Assembly (NCBI GenBank): GCA_040758525.1
Contig: JBFLVQ010000029.1
Coordinates: 1-31,762 of the forward strand
Reading direction: 5' to 3'
DNA length: 31,762 bases
Source of the DNA: JBFLVQ01 sp040758525
Lineage (GTDB): Bacteria > Acidobacteriota > Blastocatellia > Chloracidobacteriales > JADJPF01
In this document: piece by piece, positions 25,379 to 31,762 of the stretch
How the letters are laid out: every line of letters begins with the position of its first letter
Numbering within the stretch: position 1 is the stretch's first letter
Program-made: the position numbers and the translations under genes
The notes under the pieces: generated by a model
Told to the model about the DNA's origin: nothing
Seen by the model: the letters and a program-made list of their open reading frames with translations, nothing else
The model's database searches: none

Positions 25379-25415
25379 TGACTGCTTTTCTGTCAAATTG
25401 ACAGCAAAGCGGTCA
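25379..25415. promoter_or_regulatory. 37-bp near-perfect palindrome between the kinase and subtilase genes
   Basis: The inner core ctgtcaa-a-ttgacag is perfect. The outer arms tgactgcttt and aaagcggtca pair with one G-T wobble, and one T/C mismatch separates inner from outer. In total 16 of 18 pairs are Watson-Crick. A further tgtcaa occurs at 25370-25375. It lies 40 bases past the kinase stop and 200 bases before the subtilase start. No T tract follows. It could be a terminator-like hairpin or a large operator. Confidence 0.55.
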
Positions 25416-25616
25416 TCTCTTAAGGTCTGTAATTCCCTCATAAAACTGGAATTTTATTGACATTAAAGCCATTAGGGAAACAGCGCGATTGTGGTATGCA
25501 TATTGCTCTTGTTTTACTATCAAGCAGATAAAACTTAATGTGAAACTAGGCTAAGCTAACTGTGATTGAGGAAGTGCAAAGCCAGGATGCGCTCACACAA
25601 TCAAGGGAGACAAAAT

Positions 25617-27335
25617 ATGAAGATTATCAAGAGTGTCGCTTCCTTTTTAACGCTCGCTTTTTTGTTGCTTTCACTTCCCCATGCGCCAACCTTTTTCCAA
25701 CCCATTGTGCCGGTAAAGGCAGCTATTAAAGGTAAACTTTCTCCTGCGCTAGCCAGCAACCTACAACGCTTCGACAGCAAAGGTCGATTGTTAGTGATTA
25801 TCTCAACATATAAGACCCCCTCAGTCGCGTTAAAAGCAGAGCTAAGAAAAATAGGCGCAGAGATTGGCGAACAGTTTCAAACCATTAATGGTTTTGCTGC
25901 TGATGTGCCGTTTGATGCTCTTGGTCTATTAGCCTCCAATGTCGAGGTGCAGGCAGTCACTCCCGACCGAGCGATCTTCCCATCTATGGATGTGACTAGA
26001 CCCACGGTGGGCGCTGATATTGCACAACAGAGCTTGGGGTTGGATGGTAATGGTATAGGAGTGGTGGTTATTGATAGTGGTATAAATGATCATGGGGATC
26101 TTAGATCAAATAAACCAGGTCAGGGTGATGGTGGCAAGAGTCGTATTGTCTATGCAGAGAATTTTGTTGCTGGTGAATCGACTACTAATGATCTTTATGG
26201 TCATGGCACACATGTGGCGGGGATTGTCGCCGGTGATGGTTCAGCTTCCAGTGGTAGCAACAGTTTTCGTACCATCAAGGGGATTGCACCACGTGCCAAT
26301 CTGATCAATTTGCGAGTGTTGGATGGGCAGGGAAACGGTTCCGAGAGTGCGGCAATCGCTGCGCTTGATAAGGCAATTGCCTTAAAGACTATGTTCAATA
26401 TACGAGTGATCAACCTCTCGATTGGCGCTGGTGTGTTTGGTTCATATGCTAGTGATCCGCTCTGCCGAGCCGCTGATCGTGCCTGGAATGCTGGAATGGT
26501 GGTAAGTGTAGCAGCCGGCAACTTAGGCAAGGTCGATCCACAGACCCCACTAAGTGGGCGCACGGAAAATATCTATGGGCTTATCACCTCACCTGGCAAC
26601 TCGCCCCATGTAATTACCGTAGGGGCCACTAATGCAAAAGGGACAGCAAATCCCGCTGATGATGCTATTACCAGTTACAGTTCACGTGGTCCAACCTTGT
26701 TTGACCATATTGTTAAACCAGATCTGGGGGCGCCCGGCAATAGAGTGAAATCGCTGCTAGCAGAGAATTCCTTGTTAGCTCTCGATCCGATTTTTGAGAA
26801 AGTCGATCCTGCTTACTACCTCAAGGATGGTAAGGGTAAGAAGATTAGCTATGTGATCGTGAGCGGTACTTCTATGTCGGCACCCGCAGTAGCCGGCGCA
26901 GCAGCCTTAATGTTACAGCAATCTCCCGGCTTGAATAATCACACCATTAAAATGCGACTAATGGCTTCTGCGCGCAAACAGTTGATGCGGCAGTGCGAGC
27001 ACTGCAATATTTTCACAGTTGGCGCGGGTGTCCTTGATATTCCTGCGGCATTAGCGCACACAGGTATCGCTACTAGCAGTAAGTCTGCGATAGCAGTACG
27101 CAATCCTGATCCCAATGATGGGCATGTGCGTATTCTCATCGATGCAAGTTGGGGCTCACAATCAGAATGGGCGATGGGGGTAATCTGGGGTGATGGAGTC
27201 ATTTGGGGTGATGGGGTCATTTGGGGTGACGGCGTGATCTGGGGTGATGGGGTCATTTGGGGTGATGGCACGCCGATCAGCGATCCTGTTACCCAATTTC
27301 AACAACAGCGCTTTATTAGCGCTTTTGGTGATTAA
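25617..27335 (+). CDS. secreted subtilisin-like serine protease (S8) with VIWGDG C-terminal repeats
   Basis: 572 residues from ATG 25617, preceded by AAGGGAGA. An upstream in-frame TTG at 25566 would add 17 unlikely residues. A signal peptide spans about 1-35. Residues about 40-120 are an I9-type propeptide (RLLVIISTYK, IGEQFQTINGFAADVPFDAL, VEVQAVTPDR). The catalytic domain is about 130-480: Asp153 (VVVIDSGIND), His196 (YGHGTHVAGIVAG), oxyanion Asn302 (AAGN), Ser419 (SGTSMSAPAVAG). After about residue 500 comes a short beta-like segment, then WAMG and five VIWGDG repeats before a short tail. The protein is exported. The C-terminal repeats occur in subtilases of some acidobacteria (from memory); their role is unknown. 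Nothing suggests a membrane anchor. Confidence 0.93.
   Translation: MKIIKSVASFLTLAFLLLSLPHAPTFFQPIVPVKAAIKGKLSPALASNLQRFDSKGRLLVIISTYKTPSVALKAELRKIGAEIGEQFQTINGFAADVPFDALGLLASNVEVQAVTPDRAIFPSMDVTRPTVGADIAQQSLGLDGNGIGVVVIDSGINDHGDLRSNKPGQGDGGKSRIVYAENFVAGESTTNDLYGHGTHVAGIVAGDGSASSGSNSFRTIKGIAPRANLINLRVLDGQGNGSESAAIAALDKAIALKTMFNIRVINLSIGAGVFGSYASDPLCRAADRAWNAGMVVSVAAGNLGKVDPQTPLSGRTENIYGLITSPGNSPHVITVGATNAKGTANPADDAITSYSSRGPTLFDHIVKPDLGAPGNRVKSLLAENSLLALDPIFEKVDPAYYLKDGKGKKISYVIVSGTSMSAPAVAGAAALMLQQSPGLNNHTIKMRLMASARKQLMRQCEHCNIFTVGAGVLDIPAALAHTGIATSSKSAIAVRNPDPNDGHVRILIDASWGSQSEWAMGVIWGDGVIWGDGVIWGDGVIWGDGVIWGDGTPISDPVTQFQQQRFISAFGD
27180..27269 (+). repeat. five tandem 18-bp repeats encoding VIWGDG
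   Basis: Five contiguous 18-bp units (27180, 27198, 27216, 27234, 27252) each encode VIWGDG. Units two and five are identical except for the last base. Codon differences (gta/gtc/gtg, atc/att, gat/gac) show some age. All units are in frame, and copy number could vary by slippage or recombination. Confidence 0.95.
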
Positions 27336-27360
27336 AATAGTTTGGGTGCGATGGCGTTCA

Positions 27361-27391
27361 GGGGAGGGAAGCAACTCCTTCCCCGTTTTTT
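27361..27391 (+). terminator. intrinsic terminator of the subtilase gene
   Basis: gggga-gg pairs with cc-t-tcccc across a short loop (27361-27384), followed by g and six T (27386-27391). It lies 25 bases after the subtilase stop and before the convergent kinase stop at 27437. Confidence 0.8.
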
Positions 27392-27436
27392 CTGCCAGGC
27401 GAGTCTATGTAATATACGATGTGGTAATGGAAGGTA

Positions 27437-28516
27437 TTATCTACCTAAGAGCAATAGCAGGACTACAGTGAGCAGTATCAAGACTCCTGCACCTACTGCG
27501 ATCCAGATAGGCTTGATTTGGTTCTTAGTCTCTTTATCAGCAAGATCATTAGCAGTAGCTGGCGAACTACTAGATACCTCGCTAGCATGAGTATGAGGTT
27601 CTGTTGCACTAGCATCATTTGTAATACTGTTAGCCATCTTATGGAAAGCTTGATAGAGTTCACCAGCAGTCTGGTAACGTTGGCGTGGATCGCGTGCCAG
27701 CACCTTTTGTAGCACATTGTCGATCTTCTGAGGTAAAAAGGGAAACCTATTTGAGGGCGGTGGTATATCCTGATTGATCTTAAGAGCAAGAATCTGCCGT
27801 ATACTACTGGCTTCTATTGGCATCTTGCCAGTTAACATCTGATAGAGAATCACTCCCAAGCTATAGATATCTGCGGTTGGTTTGAGTGGTTGTCCGATCA
27901 CCTGTTCAGGCGACATATAGAAAGGTGTGCCACAAGCTTCTCCCACCGCTGTGAGGTTTGAGCCTTGTGTGATCTCCTCATCTGGTTGTAGTAGTTTAAC
28001 CAGACCAAAATCGACCAATTTAATATTGTCTATACCATTACTGTTATATGCCATCAAAATATTGGCTGGCTTCAGATCGCGATGCAGAATATTACGAGCA
28101 TGGGCAGCATCTAAGGCTTCGCATAATGGCTTCAAAATTTGTGCGCAGCGCTCAGCTGATAAAGGGCCGAAACGTTCCAAATAGTCACCTAATGTTTCAC
28201 CTTCGACAAATTCCATAATCATAAAGAGTAGACCTTCTTCTGTCTCACCAAAATCATGTACTTTTACAATATGCGGGTGAGAGAGTGCTGAACCTACTCT
28301 TGCTTCTCGTTTGAAACGTTTAACAAAGACAGGATTGGCGGCCAGATGTGGTGAAATCACTTTGATGGCAATAAGGGTGCCCTGTTGCAGATGTGTACCC
28401 GAGAAGACCGCTCCCATACCGCCTATGGCTAATCGCTTCTCGATACGGTAGGTCTTGTTGATCTCCTTGCCAATTAGACTGTCAAAATATTCGATTTGGC
28501 CAGTATTGCTACTCAT
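27437..28516 (-). CDS. tail-anchored Ser/Thr protein kinase
   Basis: 359 residues. The kinase domain spans about 23-290: glycine loop LAIGGMGAVFSG, Lys52 (IAIK), LHRDLKPANI (Asp147), LVDFGLVK (Asp169), GTPFYMSPEQ, DIYSLGVILYQMLTG. All catalytic residues are intact. A short polar linker (about 295-330) leads to a single TM helix at about 335-357 that ends the protein. There is therefore no extracytoplasmic sensor domain, in contrast to PASTA kinases. It follows the FGE-fused kinase with only 9 bases between them, so the two are almost certainly co-transcribed. No ribosome site is visible before its ATG, which supports translational coupling. Substrates are unknown; the nearby PP2C phosphatase is an obvious candidate partner. 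Confidence 0.93.
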   Translation of the reverse strand: MSSNTGQIEYFDSLIGKEINKTYRIEKRLAIGGMGAVFSGTHLQQGTLIAIKVISPHLAANPVFVKRFKREARVGSALSHPHIVKVHDFGETEEGLLFMIMEFVEGETLGDYLERFGPLSAERCAQILKPLCEALDAAHARNILHRDLKPANILMAYNSNGIDNIKLVDFGLVKLLQPDEEITQGSNLTAVGEACGTPFYMSPEQVIGQPLKPTADIYSLGVILYQMLTGKMPIEASSIRQILALKINQDIPPPSNRFPFLPQKIDNVLQKVLARDPRQRYQTAGELYQAFHKMANSITNDASATEPHTHASEVSSSSPATANDLADKETKNQIKPIWIAVGAGVLILLTVVLLLLLGR

Positions 28517-28525
28517 AGCCAGGTA

Positions 28526-30220
28526 TCAATTACCGGTCGCTTTATAAGCCACACGAAATCCCAGGTTGGTGTTGGTAAAGTCTTCGAATGCCCAATGACG
28601 AAAAGTGATCTGATCATTACCTTGAGCTCCTACTAGACCTCGTAGAATACGCACACGGTTTGCTGTATTACCCATTTTAATCTTTGAACCAGGATAAAGA
28701 TAGAATTCTGTATCAGTCCATTCATTGAATCGCTTAGCTAATTCGTTTACACCAAATTTTGTACTATTACGGGCTAGATACTCCCATTCCTTCTCAAAGA
28801 GTAAACGATAAGCCTGCCCAGTTTGAGCAGTAAGCCAATTGCAATAAGAGTTGGCATCGCGCCAACTCACATTAGTGACAGGCTGCTCAAGAATATCGTT
28901 AGGAGGAGTATGGCTCTGCCAATGCGAAGGCGGACGATAATTGCCCAATTTAACAAACTCTGCGTATTGGCGATTGGTAACCAGAAAGCGACCAACCTGA
29001 AATGGCTCGACTTCAACCAGATGTTCTGGTTGTGCAAAGTCATCACCACGGTTTGACCCCATAATGAATTTGCTACCTCTGATCATAATAACTTCAGGTA
29101 TCGCAGTGGGAGAGATCTTGGGAAGGGTTTCACCTTGCAGTCGAATATTAAATGTGGGATAGATACGCCAACCGATCAGACCGCCAGCAACTAAAAGTAG
29201 TGTTGCCGCAATTAGCCAATAACGATGTGTGGATGGTGACCTTTGTACTTCTACAATATTGTAGGCTTCTGGCCTGATGCTATTTACCACACGGCGATTA
29301 CGGGCCGTAGGAATAGCCATATATTTCGAAGTTTGCGTACCCTCGCCACTACCTAGCGACTCTTCTAGTACTGCCTCAACAACTGCTTCATGTTCTAATA
29401 CCTCTAGCTCACGTTTCAATTCCAAGGCAGTTTGTGGTCGTTCCTCTGGTGACTGTGATAGTCCCATCAAGATTATATTGTTCAATCTCGGCGAGGTATC
29501 TGGGCGTAGTTCAACTACTGGCCTTGCTAGTGACATTACTGCAGGAGCAACAATACCAGTAAGCATTTCATAAGTGATCAAACAGATGCCAAAGATATCT
29601 GCGCGCGCATCAATGGGTGCGCCAAGAAACTGCTCCGGAGACATATATTTTAAGGTACCAAGAAGTTCCTCACCATTGGTAAGATTCTCGTCGTGCTTCT
29701 GTACTAATTTGGCAATACCAAAATCGAGCACTCGCACCATCATCGTCTCATCGGCGAGTTGCTCGATCATAATGTTTTCCGGTTTAAGATCACGATGTAT
29801 GATACCCTGTAGATGCGCAGCATGTAGTCCTGCACAGATCTGTTTAACAATATGAATAGTCTGTTGCTGGGAGAGGCGGCCATGCTTATTAAGCAGTTCA
29901 CGTAATGAATGTCCCTCGATAAACTCCATTACAATGTAAGGGACATGCTCAGGAGTAATACCAAAATCGGTTACTGTTACTACATTAGGATGATGTATAC
30001 GAGCTAACGCTTCTGCCTCTCGCTTAAAGCGCATTACTCGGCTAGGATCCGTATCATTGACACTAAAGGTCATCAATTTGAGTGCGAAGATCTTGTTCAG
30101 TTGCAAGTGAGTGACACGGTAAACCTTTCCCATGCCTCCCCGGCCCATCAGGGAATCGACTCGATACTTGCCGTCAATAATAGTTCCCGACACTAACTCG
30201 GCGGTTGGTAACTGACTCAT
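28526..30220 (-). CDS. transmembrane Ser/Thr kinase with a reduced formylglycine-generating-enzyme-like domain
   Basis: 564 residues. The kinase domain is about 19-275: MGRGGMGKVYRV, Lys48 (FALK), IIHRDLKPENI (Asp144), VLDFGIAK (Asp166), GTLKYMSPEQ, DIFGICLITYEMLTG. A linker precedes one TM helix at about 334-352. Residues 375-560 match the FGE-sulfatase/SUMF fold: IRGSKFIMGSNRGDDFAQPE, VGRFLVTNRQYAEFV, PVTNVSWRDANSYCNWLTAQ, FEKEWEYLAR, NEWTDTEF, and a final ILRG...NLGFRVAYKA. The middle is shortened: the usual YPWG and NxxGNVWEW stretch is largely missing, and only one cysteine is seen in the domain. It is likely an extracytoplasmic ligand-binding domain rather than an oxidase. No ribosome site is evident. 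It is divergent from the TPR gene at 30442. Confidence 0.92.
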   Translation of the reverse strand: MSQLPTAELVSGTIIDGKYRVDSLMGRGGMGKVYRVTHLQLNKIFALKLMTFSVNDTDPSRVMRFKREAEALARIHHPNVVTVTDFGITPEHVPYIVMEFIEGHSLRELLNKHGRLSQQQTIHIVKQICAGLHAAHLQGIIHRDLKPENIMIEQLADETMMVRVLDFGIAKLVQKHDENLTNGEELLGTLKYMSPEQFLGAPIDARADIFGICLITYEMLTGIVAPAVMSLARPVVELRPDTSPRLNNIILMGLSQSPEERPQTALELKRELEVLEHEAVVEAVLEESLGSGEGTQTSKYMAIPTARNRRVVNSIRPEAYNIVEVQRSPSTHRYWLIAATLLLVAGGLIGWRIYPTFNIRLQGETLPKISPTAIPEVIMIRGSKFIMGSNRGDDFAQPEHLVEVEPFQVGRFLVTNRQYAEFVKLGNYRPPSHWQSHTPPNDILEQPVTNVSWRDANSYCNWLTAQTGQAYRLLFEKEWEYLARNSTKFGVNELAKRFNEWTDTEFYLYPGSKIKMGNTANRVRILRGLVGAQGNDQITFRHWAFEDFTNTNLGFRVAYKATGN

Positions 30221-30441
30221 AGTATCATCGCATAGATATTCTAAACATTAATTTCTGAATAAAATAGTTGAGGCTGAATACGTTTTATCTAATGTGACTA
30301 TAATATATTAAGGTAGTAGTAGAGACAAGATTTTAGTATAATTTCGCTGTTTTGCACAAATACATCTGCAGTAATTTAACGAGAGTGAATAGGTTTGATC
30401 TTTAGGCCAATGGTGTAGTCACCGCTTTATACTGAAACAAG
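30221..30441. promoter_or_regulatory. AT-rich divergent intergenic region
   Basis: This region separates the start codons of the FGE-kinase (minus) and the TPR gene (plus). It contains two plus-strand TATAAT hexamers, at 30299-30304 and 30337-30342. Neither has a convincing -35 box at 16-18 bases, so promoter assignment is tentative. No ORF or RNA gene is seen. Confidence 0.35.
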
Positions 30442-31762
30442 ATGCTAATTTTCAGCATAAATTACCATTTCTCTACGTTTGTCAAAGATGTGCTGGTACT
30501 AGGGTTGATGGCACTGCTGGGAATCTGTTGTAGTGGCCCAAAAGCTTATTGCCAAGGGATGCGTGTAGGGCTTGAGCCGTCTACCGCAGCGCGTAGTCAG
30601 CCGATTCGCGTCAATCTTGGTGCCGCGCCTATGCGTATGGGCTTAATAGAGCAGGGGCAGCGTTTGGGCGTACAGCAGGTAGGAGAGGCGGTGGCTGAGG
30701 CATCCCGTCAGCTTGTTGCACGTCCTGCCATTAGTGGGCCTGAGGCCCTCGTACTTAAGGCTGATCGATTGGTTGGCGAGGGCAAAATTAGTCCTGCAGT
30801 GGAGATCTACCGTAAAGCGATCGATATGCAGGCGCGACTACTCAGTGCCCATATAGGACTCGGCTATGCACTGATAAAAATGGGCGAATTTGCTGCTGCT
30901 GCTAACTATTATCGAAAAGCGCTTGCACTTAGTCCTCAGAATTCAGAAGTGCAACTCAACTTAGGTGTAGCGTGTTATCGCAGCGGCAATATTGTCGAAG
31001 CAATAACACAATACCAACAGGCGATTGCTCAGCATAAAGGGCCTTTTCCCGCTGCCCACTTCAATCTTGCCATGGCTTATGCACATCAGAGCAATTTCAC
31101 TGCCGCAATTGATCACTATCAGACTGCGATCAGGCAACGCGATAATAAGTATCCTGAGGCGCATAATAATCTAGGCCTTATTTATGAGGTGCTAGGTGAA
31201 AATGAGACAGCAACAAAACATTTTCACCTTGCTATTGAGCAGCAACGTGGACGTTATGCATTAGCGCATTACAACCTTGCCCGTCTATATCAAGTGGTTG
31301 GTAAGTTCTCAGAAGCAGCCGAAGGATTTCAGCTAGCGATAAAGTATCAGCCAGATTTCCCTGAGGCATACTTGGATCTTGGTAATCTCTATCTAATACG
31401 CACAATCACTAAGAATAGCAATGAACTAGAATTGGCGATTACTACCTATCAAAAAGCGCTTAAGCTACGCAATAACATCTATCCACTCGCGCATGAGAAT
31501 CTTGCTATTGCTCTTACTAAGAAAGGGGAGTTAACGCAGGCTCTAGAGGAGTTCCGTATTGCTTATGATCAGAATGAGGGTGAGTCTCCAGAGACCCTGC
31601 AGAACCTGATCACAGCGATTTCGGATCAGGAGATGTTTATCATTGGCAATGAACTTAGCCGCTTGGCCAATGCTGGTAACCTTAAGCAGAAACGCGCCGA
31701 TGCAGAGATCCCTATACGGTTCCAGACTGCATTAGACAAATATGATAGCTTAGAAGACAAGA
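30442..31762 (+). CDS. exported TPR protein, truncated by the window edge
   Basis: At least 440 codons are open from ATG 30442 to the last base, with no stop reached. The N-terminus MLIFSINYHFSTF, then VLVLGLMALLGICCSG, is a signal peptide; whether it is a lipoprotein (LGIC) or SPase I substrate (KAYC before QG) is unclear. Residues about 45-105 are a linker. From about 105 on there are at least seven TPRs, for example ALVLKADRLVGEGKISPAVE, AHIGLGYALIKMGEFAAAAN, AHFNLAMAYAHQSNFTAAID and AHNNLGLIYEVLGENETATK. The last 50 visible residues are less repeat-like. No ribosome site precedes the ATG, so a downstream start such as the GTG at about 30490 is possible. Function unknown; probably periplasmic scaffold or envelope protein. 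Confidence 0.85.
   Translation, partial: MLIFSINYHFSTFVKDVLVLGLMALLGICCSGPKAYCQGMRVGLEPSTAARSQPIRVNLGAAPMRMGLIEQGQRLGVQQVGEAVAEASRQLVARPAISGPEALVLKADRLVGEGKISPAVEIYRKAIDMQARLLSAHIGLGYALIKMGEFAAAANYYRKALALSPQNSEVQLNLGVACYRSGNIVEAITQYQQAIAQHKGPFPAAHFNLAMAYAHQSNFTAAIDHYQTAIRQRDNKYPEAHNNLGLIYEVLGENETATKHFHLAIEQQRGRYALAHYNLARLYQVVGKFSEAAEGFQLAIKYQPDFPEAYLDLGNLYLIRTITKNSNELELAITTYQKALKLRNNIYPLAHENLAIALTKKGELTQALEEFRIAYDQNEGESPETLQNLITAISDQEMFIIGNELSRLANAGNLKQKRADAEIPIRFQTALDKYDSLEDK

Noticed and set aside
27180..27269. CRISPR-like array
   Set aside because: The 18-bp units are contiguous with no spacers and are in frame within a protease gene.
27162..27374. Antisense proline-rich repeat ORFs opposite the VIWGDG array (also 26939-27271)
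   Set aside because: The repetition is a by-product of the 18-bp array in the protease gene.
28526..28700. Diversity-generating retroelement target at the C-terminus of the FGE-kinase
   Set aside because: Such targets often end in this fold, but the C-terminal codons are not enriched for Asn/AAY codons, and no reverse transcriptase or template repeat is in the window.

Overview
The window is a gene-dense bacterial chromosome segment. By eye the G+C content is in the mid-40s percent and there is no abrupt change in base use. I see no tRNA, rRNA, insertion sequence, integrase, phage gene or CRISPR array. Several traits together suggest an acidobacterium, possibly of the Blastocatellia/Chloracidobacterium type: three eukaryotic-type Ser/Thr kinases beside a PP2C phosphatase, many TPR proteins, a subtilase ending in VIWGDG repeats, a divergent membrane pyrophosphatase, and a GntR regulator beside a Zn-ribbon protein. 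This placement is inference; no marker gene is present.

Layout. (1) 292-8983, minus strand: a complete branched-chain amino-acid/amide ABC transporter in the order livK2, livK1, livH, livM, livG, livF, followed by hppA. The two binding-protein genes are a recent tandem duplication that also copied the first codons of the divergent mtgA gene. (2) 9056-10931, plus strand: mtgA (peptidoglycan glycosyltransferase) and a membrane-anchored PstS-like protein. (3) 10993-15699, minus strand: six co-directional genes. They are a Zn-ribbon/Pro-rich/TM protein, a secreted TPR protein with a duplicated C-terminal module, and four small proteins. The order and shape of the first three small proteins recall a type III secretion needle protein with its two chaperones; this is speculative. 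(4) 15968-19425: a BFD/NifU-like protein (plus), then a multi-CxxC protein, a GntR regulator and an MthK-like potassium channel (minus). (5) 19461-30220: a signalling island. A PP2C-pseudoreceiver-PAS protein is divergent from a 1232-residue kinase-ATPase-TPR protein. A secreted subtilase follows, converging on a kinase pair: one tail-anchored kinase and one kinase with an extracytoplasmic FGE-like domain. (6) 30442 to the window end: a secreted TPR protein, cut by the window edge.

How it fits together. Regions 1-2 are envelope physiology: uptake, pyrophosphate-driven ion pumping and cell-wall synthesis. Regions 3 and 5 look like regulatory or envelope-interaction modules in which kinases, a phosphatase and TPR scaffolds would exchange signals. 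The observations I consider most worth checking are the four-small-gene cassette (10993-12660), the pseudoreceiver-bearing PP2C (19461-21335), the internal translation start in the potassium channel, the divergent pyrophosphatase, and the duplication scar at livK/mtgA.
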